Shown here piece by piece: positions 46,451 to 56,551 of a stretch of 64,000 nt of DNA; position 1 is the first letter of the stretch, and every line of letters starts with the position of its first letter. The notes under the pieces were generated by a model. The model made no database searches. It was not told the origin of the DNA and worked only from the letters and a program-made list of their open reading frames with translations. Origin of the DNA: Corynebacterium felinum (GTDB taxonomy: Bacteria > Actinomycetota > Actinomycetes > Mycobacteriales > Mycobacteriaceae); NCBI RefSeq assembly GCF_030408755.1, contig NZ_CP047209.1:2232001-2296000 (forward strand), written 5' to 3'. The translations under genes were made by a program, and so were the position numbers.

Positions 46451-46870
46451 ATGAACCGTACGATGGAACATTCTGTACCTAAGCTGGGCGTACGCAGCAC
46501 CCGTCAGCGCACCGCAGTGATTGCTGTTCTGCGCGATATGGATAACTTTGCCTCCGCCAAGACCATTCACCAGGAACTGACCAACCGCGATCTCAAGGTT
46601 GGCCTGACCACCGTTTACCGTACCCTTCAGTCCCTGACTGATGTTGATGCAGTGGACGTTTTGCATATGTCTAACGGTGAGACCCTGTACCGCCACTGCC
46701 TGAATGGTGATCATCACCACCACCTCGTGTGCACCCAGTGCGGTCGCACTGTGGAAATCGAGGGTGGCCCTGTTGAAAAGTGGGCTAAGGAAGTGGCAAA
46801 GGCTCACGGCTTCCAGCTGACCGGCCATGATGCTGAGATCTACGGTTTGTGTGCTAACTGCACCGTCTAA
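46451..46870 (+). CDS. zur: Fur-family zinc uptake regulator
   Basis: 139 residues. Winged helix with STRQRTAVIAVL and LTTVYRTLQSL; regulatory zinc residues in HCLNGDHHHHLVCTQCG and structural Cys pair CANC at the C-terminus (with CTQC). Position in the glyS-ArsR-zur-uppS block matches zur/furB of other corynebacteria. It represses zinc uptake genes when zinc is bound. The ribosome binding site AAAAGGGAAAAG is modest. Confidence 0.9.
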   Translation: MNRTMEHSVPKLGVRSTRQRTAVIAVLRDMDNFASAKTIHQELTNRDLKVGLTTVYRTLQSLTDVDAVDVLHMSNGETLYRHCLNGDHHHHLVCTQCGRTVEIEGGPVEKWAKEVAKAHGFQLTGHDAEIYGLCANCTV

Positions 46871-46917
46871 GGATTAGGCCCCACCACCCTTTGTTGTGCA
46901 CTGTCGTTGTGCACCAC

Positions 46918-46981
46918 ATGAGGGTGGGTGGGGGAAGAAAAGCTATCATTTTTTTCTTCCCCCACCCACCCTCATTTTTTT
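46918..46981. terminator. Strong terminator after zur
   Basis: A 23-bp near-perfect stem (TGAGGGTGGGTGGGGGAAGA and its complement) with an A-rich loop is followed by TTTTTT. Its symmetry lets it also stop minus-strand transcription. Confidence 0.9.
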
Positions 46982-47191
46982 AATCCTATCCCCCCCCTCT
47001 CAATCCTTCATTTCCATGCACCGCTTGTAACCCGCCACTACGTGTGCGTTGCGTTCTTGTCACCATTTCGCCTTATGCGTAGTCGGTGCTGAGCACTTAT
47101 TGCATGTCAATGATGCTGCCATAAATACTGGTGCATACAGTTATAAGGTTGCATGCACCAGCCCCGCCTAGAACTGCGACAATACATGTTT

Positions 47192-48265
47192 TTAGTTGAC
47201 AGCTACTCCGAAGGCAGCCCCTAAAGCGTAGGTCACGCCCGCTGCGCCGAGGCCAATGCCGAGCTGGCGTAATGCCCTCATCAACGGTGGCTTTCCGGAA
47301 AGAACACCGGTAATCGAACCAGTCACCATCAGCGCAATGCCCACAAGAATAGAGGCAATAATCCCTGCCGTTAGGTTACTGATGTTGAAGAAGAATGGCA
47401 GGATCGGAATTAGCGCGCCACCACCGAAGCAGAAGAAACTATACATCGCAGCACCCCAAGCGCCACCGAGTTCCTGGGCAGGTGCGACATGTGTGCCGTC
47501 CATGAGATCAACCTGCTGGTGTTTTTCCAAGGTGGCAAATACCTTTTGCGCGTGGATTTCTGCCTCATCTTCGCTCATGCCGCGGGCACGGTAGACGAGC
47601 GCGAGTTCGTTCGCGTCGACGTCGAGAAGCGGAATCTTTTGCCCCGCATCAGGGTGAGGGGCAGAGGCTTCCAGCAATTCGTTGGAGCTTTTCACCGAAA
47701 TGTACTCGCCCGCACCCATCGACAACGCGCCTGAGAGCATGCCAGAAAACCCAGCAAGCAGCACGAACTTCGGGTCGGCGCCGGAAGCCATCACACCCAA
47801 AACGAGCGCAAGGTTGGAGACTAAACCATCATTCGCACCGAACACTGCGGCGCGGAATGTGCCACTCATCTCTTCCCGTGCTTCCGCCGCTAATCCGCGC
47901 ACCACTTCGGCGTGGATCGCTTCGTCAGCTTTCATTTGCGAGGTTGCGTCTTCGTCGCTTTCGTATGGGCTGCGCGACTCGGCGGTTTGCAGCATGGCAA
48001 GCGCAAACACGGTGCCGAAACGTCGCGCCATGAAGGCTAAGAATCGGGTTTTGAAGTCGGGTGTGCGGGGCATACCCACTTCATTGCCGAGTTTGTCACG
48101 CCAATACGTTTCGTGGCGTGCTTCCGCATCGGCGATGCGCAACAGAATTTCGCGCTGCTCGCCGTGTCGATTGCGGGCGAGTTCACGATAGACTGCTGCT
48201 TCGGCGCGTTCGTTCGCCAAATATTGTTGCCAGCGCCTAATTTGGCGCGGGGTGGGTTGACTCAC
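47192..48265 (-). CDS. Erythrin-VIT1 type iron/manganese transporter
   Basis: 357 residues. N-terminal ferritin-like domain (1-140) with Glu/His metal ligands in [23 protein letters not shown] and [12 protein letters not shown]1/CCC1 membrane domain (145-357) starts with [19 protein letters not shown] and contains [16 protein letters not shown]. It exports Fe2+ or Mn2+ from the cytoplasm in family precedents. Start ATG 48265 overlaps the uppS stop (ATGA). It follows uppS and may be metal-regulated, but I see no DtxR box. Confidence 0.9.
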   Translation of the reverse strand: MSQPTPRQIRRWQQYLANERAEAAVYRELARNRHGEQREILLRIADAEARHETYWRDKLGNEVGMPRTPDFKTRFLAFMARRFGTVFALAMLQTAESRSPYESDEDATSQMKADEAIHAEVVRGLAAEAREEMSGTFRAAVFGANDGLVSNLALVLGVMASGADPKFVLLAGFSGMLSGALSMGAGEYISVKSSNELLEASAPHPDAGQKIPLLDVDANELALVYRARGMSEDEAEIHAQKVFATLEKHQQVDLMDGTHVAPAQELGGAWGAAMYSFFCFGGGALIPILPFFFNISNLTAGIIASILVGIALMVTGSITGVLSGKPPLMRALRQLGIGLGAAGVTYALGAAFGVAVN

Positions 48266-48999
48266 TTAGTACCACCAAACCTGCGGTCACGACGGGCATA
48301 TTCTTCCACGGCCTGGAATAGGTCTTCGTGGGTGTAGTCGGGAAATAGTTTATTTTGGAAGACCATTTCCGCGTAGGCCGACTGCCACAAAAGGAAATTA
48401 GAGATTCGTTTTTCCCCAGAAGGCCGTAAGAATAGGTCTACATCTGGCATGTCGGGTTCGTCAAGGAACTGGTGGAAGTTCTTTTCCGAAATATCCTCAG
48501 GTCGCAGTTCACCGGCGTGCATGCGGCGGGCGATCTCACGCACACCATCGACTATTTCGGCTCGTCCACCGTAGTTGATGCACATGTATAAGGTCATGCG
48601 GGTGTTATTTTTGGTGAGTTCTTCGGCTGCTTCGAGTTCTTTGATCACGCTGCGCCACAGGCGTGGGCGGCGTCCCACCCAGCGTATTTTGACTCCTTGT
48701 TCGTGCAGCCACATTTTGCGTCGTGAGAGCACGTCGCGGTTGAAGCCCATGAGGAACCGAACTTCATCAACGCTGCGCCGCCAGTTTTCCGTGCTGAAAG
48801 CATAAGCGGACAGGTGTGGGACGTTCATTGCAAGGCACGCATTCACCATATCCACGAGTACGGCTTCGCCACGTTTGTGGCCTTCCGTGCGTTTCAAGCC
48901 GCGCTGGGTGGCCCAGCGCCCATTGCCGTCCATGACTAAGGCGATGTGCTTGGGCATGAATTCTGCCGGGATGTGGGGTGGTACGAGTTGTTCAGTCAC
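48262..48999 (-). CDS. uppS: Isoprenyl (undecaprenyl/decaprenyl) diphosphate synthase
   Basis: 245 residues. [13 protein letters not shown] with catalytic Asp24, [13 protein letters not shown], and the C-terminal [24 protein letters not shown] motif are diagnostic for cis-prenyltransferases. Supplies the polyprenyl phosphate carrier for cell-wall synthesis. Follows recO, 28 bp away. Confidence 0.95.
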   Translation of the reverse strand: MTEQLVPPHIPAEFMPKHIALVMDGNGRWATQRGLKRTEGHKRGEAVLVDMVNACLAMNVPHLSAYAFSTENWRRSVDEVRFLMGFNRDVLSRRKMWLHEQGVKIRWVGRRPRLWRSVIKELEAAEELTKNNTRMTLYMCINYGGRAEIVDGVREIARRMHAGELRPEDISEKNFHQFLDEPDMPDVDLFLRPSGEKRISNFLLWQSAYAEMVFQNKLFPDYTHEDLFQAVEEYARRDRRFGGTK

Positions 49000-49027
49000 G
49001 CCTAGTATTGTGCCACGGAATGATTTT

Positions 49028-49738
49028 TTACGCTTGATCCAGTACCTTCAGCGACGCTAGTGTGCGTTCGGTGTGCCAGTGAAAGTGCGCTTCGGTGAGT
49101 CGATGAATGTTGCGTGCGTGCTGGGTGCTGATTGCAACAACGGGCTGCTTGTGGGTGAGTTGCCACATGATGTGGAGGGTTTCTTCGTCCACCTCGATGG
49201 TTCCTGGCACCCGGCAGTGCACGCACACTGCCCCGCCGGGTGCGGGATGAAAGGCATGGTGGGGCCCGGGTGTTTGGCAGGAGGCGCAGTGATAGAGGCT
49301 GGGTGCCCAGCCGGCGATGTTCATGGCGTGGAGTAAGAAGATGTCCAGCATGAGGGTGGGATTTTCTGCGCTGCGCATTTCTTCCAGCGCCCAGATGGTT
49401 AGTGGGTAGATGTCGGAGCTGGCGAGCCGTTCGGTGGCTTCGAGGATGGCGGAGGCTGCGAAGTAGCGTTCGGGGTGTTCGATGATGCCGGTTGCGAGGA
49501 ATTTGAGGGTGTCGGCGCTGGTGATGGATTCGAGGTTGCGGCCTTTATATAAGGTGAGGTCGAGTTCGACGAAGGGTTGGAGTCGTGATCCGAAACGGGA
49601 TTTGGCGCGGCGTACTCCTTTGGCTACGCCGCGGACAAGTCCGTGGTTTTTGGTAAGCAGGACGATGATGCGGTCGGCTTCACCGAAGTCGTAGGTGCGG
49701 ATGACGATGCCCTGCACGCGGTAGGATTCGCGGGCCAT
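49028..49738 (-). CDS. recO: DNA repair protein RecO
   Basis: 236 residues from ATG 49738, with AGGGAGGACA upstream. OB-fold N-terminus ([24 protein letters not shown]), a helical middle and a zinc motif CASCQTPG...CVHC near residues 145-175. Mediates RecA loading in the RecFOR pathway. The frame extends 14 codons further upstream, but the start used has the ribosome binding site. Confidence 0.93.
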   Translation of the reverse strand: MARESYRVQGIVIRTYDFGEADRIIVLLTKNHGLVRGVAKGVRRAKSRFGSRLQPFVELDLTLYKGRNLESITSADTLKFLATGIIEHPERYFAASAILEATERLASSDIYPLTIWALEEMRSAENPTLMLDIFLLHAMNIAGWAPSLYHCASCQTPGPHHAFHPAPGGAVCVHCRVPGTIEVDEETLHIMWQLTHKQPVVAISTQHARNIHRLTEAHFHWHTERTLASLKVLDQA

Positions 49739-49834
49739 TGTCCTCCCTTGGTGTTGCTTTAAGCTTGTCGACGCCCCCACCTACTCCCCCATTGTTGCGT
49801 ACTGAGGAGATGGGGTTGCTGTGGCACGGGTATA

Positions 49835-49944
49835 AAAAACCGGCTGTAGCCTTCACTTGTGTTTTCACTGCAAGTATATCGCGGTGTTTTTCTCCGCAGT
49901 GCAGGCGGTGATGGACACAAGGTCTAAGGCTACAGCCGGTTTTT
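49835..49944 (-). ncRNA. Large structured inverted repeat after era
   Basis: A perfect 19-bp pair (AAAAACCGGCTGTAGCCTT at 49835-49853, complement at 49926-49944) encloses 72 bases that can fold further (ACTTGTG/CACAAG, GCGG/CCGC). It begins 18 bp after the era stop on the minus strand and ends in T-rich sequence. It could be an oversized terminator, an attenuator between era and recO, or a stable RNA; class uncertain. Confidence 0.5.
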
Positions 49945-49961
49945 GCTGTGCGGTTTGCGGT

Positions 49962-50879
49962 TTAGAATCCTAGCCGTCCAAGCTGCTTGGGGTCGGATTG
50001 CCAGTTCTTGAGAACTTTGATGCGCAGATCGAGGTATACCTTGGAGCCAAGAAGTTGGCTGATTTGTGGCAGCGCGTTATGTATAATCCGCCCGAGGCGG
50101 CGTCCGCCTTTGCCAATGATGATGTCTTTTTGTCCTGGACGTTCCACGTAGATGACGACGTGGACGTCCAGTACACCTTTGCGTTCTTCGTTTGGAAGGA
50201 TCTCATCGACTTCCACTGCCACGGAGTGTGGAAGTTCGTCTTGGAGGCCGGAAAGTGCGGCCTCGCGTACGAGTTCGGCGATGCGGGTTTCGGTGTCGTC
50301 GTCGGTGACGTGATCATCGGGGTAGAATTTCGGGCCTTCCGGCAGGTGCTTGACAATCACGTCGAGCAGCACGTCGCGTTGTTCGCCGGTGACTGCAGAG
50401 ACTGGTACTACTTCGGACTCCCCGCCGAGGAGTTCGTGCAGCGCCATGAGCTGGACAGCAACTTGGTCGCGGCTGACTTTGTCCACCTTGGTCACAATGC
50501 CCAAGATGGGGGTTTTGGGGGCGACTTTACGCACGTTGTCGAGGATCCAACGGTCACCGGGGCCGATTTTTTCATCGGCGGGGATGGTAATGGCGATCAG
50601 ATCCATGTCAGCGTAGGTGTCTTTAACTACCTCGTTGAGGCGTTCGCCGAGCAGGGTGCGGGGGCGGTGCATGCCAGGGGTGTCTACTACCACGATTTGT
50701 GCGTCGGGGCGGTGTACCAATCCCCGGATGGGGTGGCGGGTTGTTTCGGGCTGGTTCGCGGTGATTGCGATTTTTTGCCCCACTAAGGCGTTGGTCAGGG
50801 TGGACTTGCCGGTGTTGGGGCGGCCGACGAAACTAATGAAACCGGAACGGAAACCTTCCGGGGTATCGGTGAAACTCAC
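49962..50879 (-). CDS. era: GTPase Era
   Basis: 305 residues. G1 GRPNTGKST (19-27), G3 DTPGMH, G4 TKVD; C-terminal KH domain with IIIGKGGRRLG and YLDLRIKVLKNWQ. Binds 16S rRNA near its 3' end in small-subunit assembly. Functionally paired with ybeY, which lies 10 kb away beyond the accessory stretch. Confidence 0.96.
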   Translation of the reverse strand: MSFTDTPEGFRSGFISFVGRPNTGKSTLTNALVGQKIAITANQPETTRHPIRGLVHRPDAQIVVVDTPGMHRPRTLLGERLNEVVKDTYADMDLIAITIPADEKIGPGDRWILDNVRKVAPKTPILGIVTKVDKVSRDQVAVQLMALHELLGGESEVVPVSAVTGEQRDVLLDVIVKHLPEGPKFYPDDHVTDDDTETRIAELVREAALSGLQDELPHSVAVEVDEILPNEERKGVLDVHVVIYVERPGQKDIIIGKGGRRLGRIIHNALPQISQLLGSKVYLDLRIKVLKNWQSDPKQLGRLGF

Positions 50880-50928
50880 CTGGCTCCTTAAAGCGATAGA
50901 AAACTGCTAGTGGTTTATAAGCTTAGCA

Positions 50929-51780
50929 CTAGGCAATTTTGGTGACCTCGAACTGCAGTGCTGGTGCAGCGAAGTAGTCTTGGGCGTCGATAAGCAAAAG
51001 TTCGCGGGAATCGCGTTCGTGGGTGAGCTTGATCAGGTCGAAGATCGACGATGCGGTCTTCGCCAGCGCACTTGCTGCGTCGAACCCGCGCACATAGTGG
51101 CCGGTGAACAGTGCTGCGGTGACGTCGCCGGAACCGTTGCGCTTGGTGTCAAGGTAGGGGGTTTGCACTTTCCACGCGCCTTCATCGTTGACAACGACCA
51201 TTTCAATGGTGCCGTCTTCGCGGTCGGGGCGCAGCACGGAGGTGACGAGCACTGTCTTCGGCCCCATGGCGCGCGCCGCCTCAGCAGCTTTGAGTGTGGA
51301 ATCAATGCAGGTTGCTTCAACGCCGGTCAGGTAGCTGAGTTCGAACTGGTTGGGGGTAATGATGTCTGCGACGGGCACAACACGATCCCGCAGCAGCGGC
51401 GGGATGAGTTCGGAGACGAAGCAGCCGGATTTCGCGTTGCCCATCACGGGATCGCAGGCGTAGACCGCGTGTGGGTTTTCTGCTTTGATCTGTGCGACTG
51501 CATCGATGATCACATCAGCGATGTCGCTTCCGCCCTGGTAGCCGGAGATGATTGCGTCGATGCCACTAAATGCGCCACGTGCGCCTACGCCGGCGATCAC
51601 GTCGCGTACCTGTGTAGCGGGGATGAGTTCGCCGCCCCATTCGCCGTAGCCGGTGTGGTTGGAGAAGTTGACGGTGTGTACGGGCCAGACTTCGTGCCCG
51701 ATGCGCTGGAGTGGGAATACGGCTGCGGAGTTGCCAACGTGACCGTAGGAGACGTGGGATTGAATGGAAAGAATCGACAT
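50929..51780 (-). CDS. pdxY: Pyridoxal kinase
   Basis: 283 residues, ribokinase fold. N-terminus ILSIQSHVSYGHVGNSAAVFPLQ, DPVMGNAKSGCFV, ITPNQFELSYLTG, and the catalytic GSGDVTAALFTGH are typical of PdxY/PdxK. It phosphorylates pyridoxal for salvage of PLP and complements the de novo pdxST genes 3 kb away. Confidence 0.92.
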   Translation of the reverse strand: MSILSIQSHVSYGHVGNSAAVFPLQRIGHEVWPVHTVNFSNHTGYGEWGGELIPATQVRDVIAGVGARGAFSGIDAIISGYQGGSDIADVIIDAVAQIKAENPHAVYACDPVMGNAKSGCFVSELIPPLLRDRVVPVADIITPNQFELSYLTGVEATCIDSTLKAAEAARAMGPKTVLVTSVLRPDREDGTIEMVVVNDEGAWKVQTPYLDTKRNGSGDVTAALFTGHYVRGFDAASALAKTASSIFDLIKLTHERDSRELLLIDAQDYFAAPALQFEVTKIA

Positions 51781-52237
51781 AGCTTCTATCTTTACCTATG
51801 TTGTCCCGCTTTACTAACTTTTCCCCGCGTGCCCGCTTTCGCGTATCGACGTCGCCGCCACGTCCCCATCACTGCTTACTCTGGCACGATGCAAGGGTTA
51901 TTTTTAGGTTCATGGTCGCAGGGCGCGCCAGAGCCATCGGAGGAATGGTTTGAACTCCTTGATTTTGAGGCGATTAACAAAGAGTCCTCCGCTGCGTAGG
52001 AATGTGATAAGCCCTGAACCGAAAGTAACTACTATGAGCAGCTGGCTATCAAATTCCCGCCACTCCCAGAAGGGATAGTTGGACAGTGTGGACACCAACA
52101 GTCCTGAGCACAGCCCGACGAAAGACCACAAAATGCAGTAGAAGAGCAATTGCCACCCCGGGTACTCGTATTCATCTACTTCCCGAAAGCCACAAAAACC
52201 CTCCAAGGCAAAATCATAAATAAATGTGGGAATCATT

Positions 52238-53184
52238 GAGGTTTTCTCACCGGGGAAATGCGTTTGAAACGCTGACCTGTGGTTTTGGGGGTTTTGTGGG
52301 TGTGTCGTAACGAAAGCACGCGGGGTTCTTACTCAGAATGGTTTTTGATACAGGAAAATCAAACTGAAAGGAACTCCCGCGTGCTTCGCTATTCTGCCAC
52401 ACTTGACGTCCCAATTTCCACTGCACGTACCATCAGCGCTTGGCTTCAAGCTCATCGCCGTCGACATGACCTTCGCCCCCATCAACGTGCCACAACGTGT
52501 TGGGAGCAAGCAATTATGCTTCTACGCTGGCTTTATGAAGCAACAAGTATCGCTACTATTGCTCGTGATGCTCGTGTTTCACAAGCCACAGGCTACCGCT
52601 ACATCCATGAAGCACTCAGGGTTGTTTCCGCCAAATCTCCCACCCTCATCGACGCACTACGCCATGCCAAGGACGCCAATAATCTTTTCGTCTGCCTTGA
52701 CGGAACACTCATCCGAACAGACCGCGTAGCGAGAAAGAACCCGAAAAACCGTCACGATCTGTGGTATTCCGGAAAACATAAGGCATTTGGTGGCAATGTA
52801 CAGGTGCTCACTGACGAGAGTGGGTACCCACTATGGGTATCCTCAGTATCTCCTGGATCAACCCACGACATCACAGCAGCGCGTGAGCATGTTCTTGATG
52901 CAATAAGCACTGTTGATATTTGCGTTCTTGCCGACAAAGGCTACATTGGTGCAGGTCACAACGTACACACACCGATCAGAGGAAGGAATCTGGCAGATGA
53001 CGAATACGAGTACAACCGTCGTCTTAACGGTTTGCGAGCACCATCAGAACGAGCAAACGCCATGCTCAAACAACTCAAAGCACTACGGCGTGTAACACTA
53101 TGCCCTAAAACCATTACAGCCATCGCAAAAACTGCTTTAGTCGTCCTACACCTAGCCCGCAAAATACTCTGGTGAGAAAACCTC
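52238..53184 (+). mobile_element. IS with DDE_Tnp_4-type transposase (IS5-like), complete
   Basis: 947 bp. Terminal repeats GAGGTTTTCTCACC at both ends in inverted orientation; ATT directly outside both (52235-52237, 53185-53187) as target duplication. The transposase stop codon lies in the right terminal repeat. Parent form of the MITE at 2449 and of the debris at 2132, 2816, 23080 and 23744. Confidence 0.85.
52381..53175 (+). CDS. IS5-like (DDE_Tnp_4) transposase
   Basis: 264 residues from GTG 52381, with GAAAGGAA upstream; the frame runs on to 52279 but without a better start. Helix-turn-helix region IATIARDARVSQATGYRYIHEAL (60-85). DDE residues: Asp in CLDGTLIRT, Asp in SPGSTHDI, Glu in APSERANAMLK; HARBI1-like layout. 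Complete frame, so probably functional and able to mobilise the MITE. Confidence 0.85.
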   Translation: MLRYSATLDVPISTARTISAWLQAHRRRHDLRPHQRATTCWEQAIMLLRWLYEATSIATIARDARVSQATGYRYIHEALRVVSAKSPTLIDALRHAKDANNLFVCLDGTLIRTDRVARKNPKNRHDLWYSGKHKAFGGNVQVLTDESGYPLWVSSVSPGSTHDITAAREHVLDAISTVDICVLADKGYIGAGHNVHTPIRGRNLADDEYEYNRRLNGLRAPSERANAMLKQLKALRRVTLCPKTITAIAKTALVVLHLARKILW

Positions 53185-53310
53185 ATTGCCACCAGGATAA
53201 ATAAAATGAAAATGTCTGGTAGGGGGTATTCCATAGTAAATACTCGCTTGCTTTTACAAACAATATCTCAGAACAATCAATGCGTTAGGAATAGGGTTTT
53301 CCCGAGAACA

Positions 53311-53688
53311 TCAAGCAGTGAAGATCTTTTTTAGCCAGCGAAGAAACGGCTTAAATCCTTGTACGCTCAAAGGATATTTGAATATTCCACCACTGCGCAA
53401 AAATAAAACAAACCCGAATGCGAATGGAGCATGGACACGCAAAAATGTATCATAACTGCTCCACGTCCAAAAAGGTTTCTCAGTAAAGACAGAGTACAGC
53501 AAGGCCAAACTCACCCCAACTGCAGCCCATACGAAAAAATAGAAGAGCATTTGCCAAGCGCGAAATTCAGAGTCACTATTTCTTTTAAGGGGTTCGAGCC
53601 TTACCATAAAATAATACACACAAATTGGAAGCAACAAAATACAGGAATAGATAAACGCCTCAATCCGTGAGGTTTCTAAAGAATCCAT
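53311..53688 (-). CDS. Small membrane protein (paralogue of the interrupted gene)
   Basis: 125 residues from ATG 53688 (GGAG upstream). Three hydrophobic stretches: residues 10-30, 45-65 and 85-100. Ends FKPFLRWLKKIFTA. Related along its length to the IS-split gene 80 bp downstream; the two are a tandem duplication. No function known. Confidence 0.7.
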   Translation of the reverse strand: MDSLETSRIEAFIYSCILLLPICVYYFMVRLEPLKRNSDSEFRAWQMLFYFFVWAAVGVSLALLYSVFTEKPFWTWSSYDTFLRVHAPFAFGFVLFLRSGGIFKYPLSVQGFKPFLRWLKKIFTA

Positions 53689-53691
53689 CAA

Positions 53692-54438
53692 AACATCTCC
53701 GTTAAAAATCCCAATACGTTAATTTAAATACCAGTAGCACCCTATACGTGCCAATTGCCAACACTTTTCCATGCCCCACCCAACACTATCCCCAGTTATT
53801 AGCTCGAATGCCATGAAGACCAGCAGGTCCAAGTAGTTATTGCCACGACTAAATCAACCAACCGCACCGCTCATAAGCACGTTACGAGAAAACATGGTCA
53901 CGGATGAGAGCTGACACTTGAAATGTGCGCCCCAAGATGAGGAGGCTAGGCCATTTTGATCAATCACACACCTCCACAACAAACGCCTTTCCGCCAAAAC
54001 CAATCGTGCCCACAACTAGCACTTTGGTTTCTCCGCGTGCCCCCACGACACACAAAACTCCACCCCATTCCCTGAAGCAGTCAAACCATTTCAGAACGCA
54101 AGTGAAGATGAAAGCGAATTTGTCTAGCACGGATTTGTGAATGCAGCCTTGAACATAGCCTGCTCACAAATATGACCCGCACGTTATGTGAGACATTAGC
54201 ATAAAATTCACCATTGTTTGCCCTTTTGGCAAAGAATCGCAACAGGGAGAAGTCTCTTAAACTAAACCCATGTACTTCTTATTTATAGAGGAGTAATATT
54301 TAATCTAATTTCTATATTTACTCTTCATAAAGTAGATGCAGAAAACCACACCACGATTGCTCATCCTAAGACTTTTCACCCTAGGGTTGTGCAACAATTG
54401 TGGTGTGGTTTTTCGCGTTCTTCTTTGTTAAAAGGCCG
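53692..54438. other. Gene-free region between the membrane protein and pdxT
   Basis: About 750 bp with no supported ORF; ends in the pdxT terminator. Sequence 53720-54300 shows no repeat or hairpin I trust. Confidence 0.4.
54341..54413 (-). terminator. Hairpin terminator after pdxT
   Basis: AAAACCACACCAC (54342-54354) pairs with GTGGTGTGGTTTT (54400-54412), extending loosely through CGATTG/CAATTG; loop about 40 bases. T-runs on both sides, so it may work in both directions. Confidence 0.65.
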
Positions 54439-55047
54439 CTATCGTTGAGCTTTGTGATCCACTATGTTCAAAAACAGCTCGTGAATCGCCGTATCTTCAG
54501 TGACCTCAGGGTGAAAGCTGATCGCAATCACGTTATCTTGTCGCACCCCAACGATCGCCTCGCTGGGGTTTCCTTCCCCATCAGTCGTGTGTGCGCGAGC
54601 CAATACTTCAACATTGGGCCCGACACGCTCAACCCAGGGTGCACGGATAAACACTGCATGAACAGGCTGATCGACTCCGCTGAAGTCTAGGTCTGCTTCG
54701 AAGCTATCGATCTGACGACCGAAGGCATTTCGGCGCACGCTAATGTCCAGCGCACCAAAGCTGACTGCATCTGGTCGCGTATCGTGGACTTCGTTGGCCA
54801 GGAGAATCATTCCTGCACAGGTACCGAATGCGGGCAGTCCTTGTTGAAGTTTTTCCTTCAGTGGTTCGTACAATCCACCCAACGTCAATAGCTTAGACAT
54901 GGTGGTTGATTCCCCACCGGGAAAAATGATTCCCTCTAAACCTTCAAGATGTTCAACACGGCGCACAAGGCGCACCTGACGGCCAAGTTTAGCCAAGGTG
55001 CGTTCATGCTCTGCTACACCACCTTGAACAGCGAGAATCCCAATCAT
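54439..55047 (-). CDS. pdxT: PLP synthase glutaminase subunit PdxT
   Basis: 202 residues. Class I glutaminase: IIFPGGESTTM, nucleophile Cys in FGTCAGMILL (near residue 79), His and Glu in AISFHPEVTED. Supplies ammonia to PdxS. Start adjacent to the pdxS stop. Confidence 0.96.
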   Translation of the reverse strand: MIGILAVQGGVAEHERTLAKLGRQVRLVRRVEHLEGLEGIIFPGGESTTMSKLLTLGGLYEPLKEKLQQGLPAFGTCAGMILLANEVHDTRPDAVSFGALDISVRRNAFGRQIDSFEADLDFSGVDQPVHAVFIRAPWVERVGPNVEVLARAHTTDGEGNPSEAIVGVRQDNVIAISFHPEVTEDTAIHELFLNIVDHKAQR

Positions 55048-55941
55048 TTACCAGCCACGCTCCGCTAGGCGGTGGGAAACAGGAATTTCATCAACATTCA
55101 ATCCAACCATTGCTTCACCCAAACCGCGGGACACCTTGGCAATGGTTGCTGGGTCGTCGAAGTTCTGAGTGGCCTGGACGATTGCCTGTGCACGTTGTGC
55201 TGGGTTGCCTGACTTGAAGATACCGGAACCAACGAACACACCTTCAGCACCCAGCTGCATCATCATGGCAGCATCCGCTGGGGTGGCGATACCACCTGCG
55301 GTGAAGAGTACCACTGGAAGCTTGCCATTTGCTGCTACCTCTCGCACTAGCTCGTAAGGTGCCTGGAGCTCCTTTGCTGCAACGTAGAGTTCGTCCTCAG
55401 CCATGGAACGCAAACGGTTGATTTCTGCGCGAATGGTACGCATGTGGGTCACTGCGTTGGATACATCACCGGTACCTGCTTCGCCCTTCGAGCGGATCAT
55501 TGCAGCACCTTCATTGATGCGGCGCAGTGCCTCACCAAGGTTGGTTGCACCACAGACGAAAGGAACATCGAAGGCGAATTTGTCGATGTGGTTGGTGTAG
55601 TCAGCTGGGGAGAGAACCTCAGACTCGTCGATGAAGTCAACGCCCAAAGATTGTAGTACTTGGGCTTCAACGAAGTGTCCAATACGAGCTTTAGCCATCA
55701 CGGGGATGCTGACTGCGTTGATGATGCCTTCGATCATGTCTGGGTCGGACATACGGGATACGCCACCTTGGGCGCGGATGTCGGCAGGTACTCGCTCCAG
55801 GGCCATCACTGCGGTGGCTCCTGCATCTTCAGCAATTTTTGCTTGTTCTGGGGTAACCACATCCATGATGACCCCGCCTTTGAGCATCTCGGCGAGGCCA
55901 CGCTTCACACGCGCAGTACCAGTGATGTTTTCCGAAACCAT
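55048..55941 (-). CDS. pdxS: PLP synthase subunit PdxS
   Basis: 297 residues from ATG 55941 with GAGGAGAACA upstream. (Beta/alpha)8 barrel; [32 protein letters not shown], catalytic Lys in [24 protein letters not shown]. Makes PLP from ribose-5-phosphate, glyceraldehyde-3-phosphate and ammonia. No pdxR-type MocR regulator is adjacent, unlike in several corynebacteria (from memory). Confidence 0.97.
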   Translation of the reverse strand: MVSENITGTARVKRGLAEMLKGGVIMDVVTPEQAKIAEDAGATAVMALERVPADIRAQGGVSRMSDPDMIEGIINAVSIPVMAKARIGHFVEAQVLQSLGVDFIDESEVLSPADYTNHIDKFAFDVPFVCGATNLGEALRRINEGAAMIRSKGEAGTGDVSNAVTHMRTIRAEINRLRSMAEDELYVAAKELQAPYELVREVAANGKLPVVLFTAGGIATPADAAMMMQLGAEGVFVGSGIFKSGNPAQRAQAIVQATQNFDDPATIAKVSRGLGEAMVGLNVDEIPVSHRLAERGW

Positions 55942-56551
55942 TGTTCTCCTCACAAGTTCAAAATATTTTTCTCCGGCTATTCTTCCCAAGCACTATTCGT
56001 AACCCTGTTTGCTTTCGGCACCCCTTGTCATGTGAGCAATGAAAGTCACACAGGGCGCTTTGGATAAGTTTCGCCTCTATAAAGATGTCACCCTAGCGAA
56101 AGAAACTCAATAAGCATAATGAACACTTAGTGGTGTTTCATATGTTCAGATCGTATATACGTTGTTCAAGAATTTTCATTCATCCCATTGCCTACTACTA
56201 CGTACACAATCCAGTAGGGCACATCGCTTGTGTAGAAGTTCTACACTCAAAGCAACATGCCCCTTCAAACAGCTATTCGCCTCGGCACTTCATTCTTAAA
56301 CAATGTGCTACCGATCGCTCTTGAGAATGACTACCGCCTTGACTGCAATGGCTTCTTAAATGTTTCCTCTCCACACTGTAGACACTTGCGGTTGTGTCGT
56401 AGTGGCTGTGTATCCGCCCTTGAAAAACACTGCACAGAGCAGCATGAATCGGTGATTGCTCACATCAGCAACAGGAACAAAAGCTTCACCCCACGCCCCT
56501 AACTAGTAAGCACACGATGAAGATCTGGGCAGGTCCGTTTTCCAATTCAAA
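55942..56551. other. Gene-free region upstream of pdxST
   Basis: About 610 bp. The pdxST promoter must lie here. A 17-bp perfect palindrome GTGTAGAAGTTCTACAC is at 56230-56246 and an imperfect AACACTTAGTGGTGTT near 56122. No ORF on either strand has a believable start or composition. Confidence 0.45.
56230..56246. promoter_or_regulatory. Perfect 17-bp palindrome, possible operator
   Basis: GTGTAGAA-G-TTCTACAC, perfect dyad with a single central base. About 290 bp upstream of pdxS. Candidate binding site for a dimeric regulator; no proof. Confidence 0.35.

Larger units (their letters stand above)
51910..53234 (-). pseudogene. Small membrane protein gene interrupted by an IS
   Basis: The ORF 51910-52236 (108 residues, two membrane helices, ending FLRWLWRALRP) starts right at the IS edge. 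The missing 5' part lies on the other side: ATG 53234-53232 opens MEYPLPDIFILFILVA. Removing the IS and one copy of the ATT duplication joins the two into one frame of 124 residues, with a restored N-terminal helix. The result is a paralogue of the intact 125-aa protein just upstream (53311-53688): shared FLRSGG and KPFLRWL. Family unknown. The remaining 108-aa ORF could still be expressed from its ATG. Confidence 0.8.

Noticed and set aside
49998..50786. 262-aa open frame opposite era
   Set aside because: Mirror of the era coding sequence.
50980..51999. 339-aa open frame opposite pdxY
   Set aside because: Antisense of pdxY; Cys/Gly-rich composition unlike a real protein.
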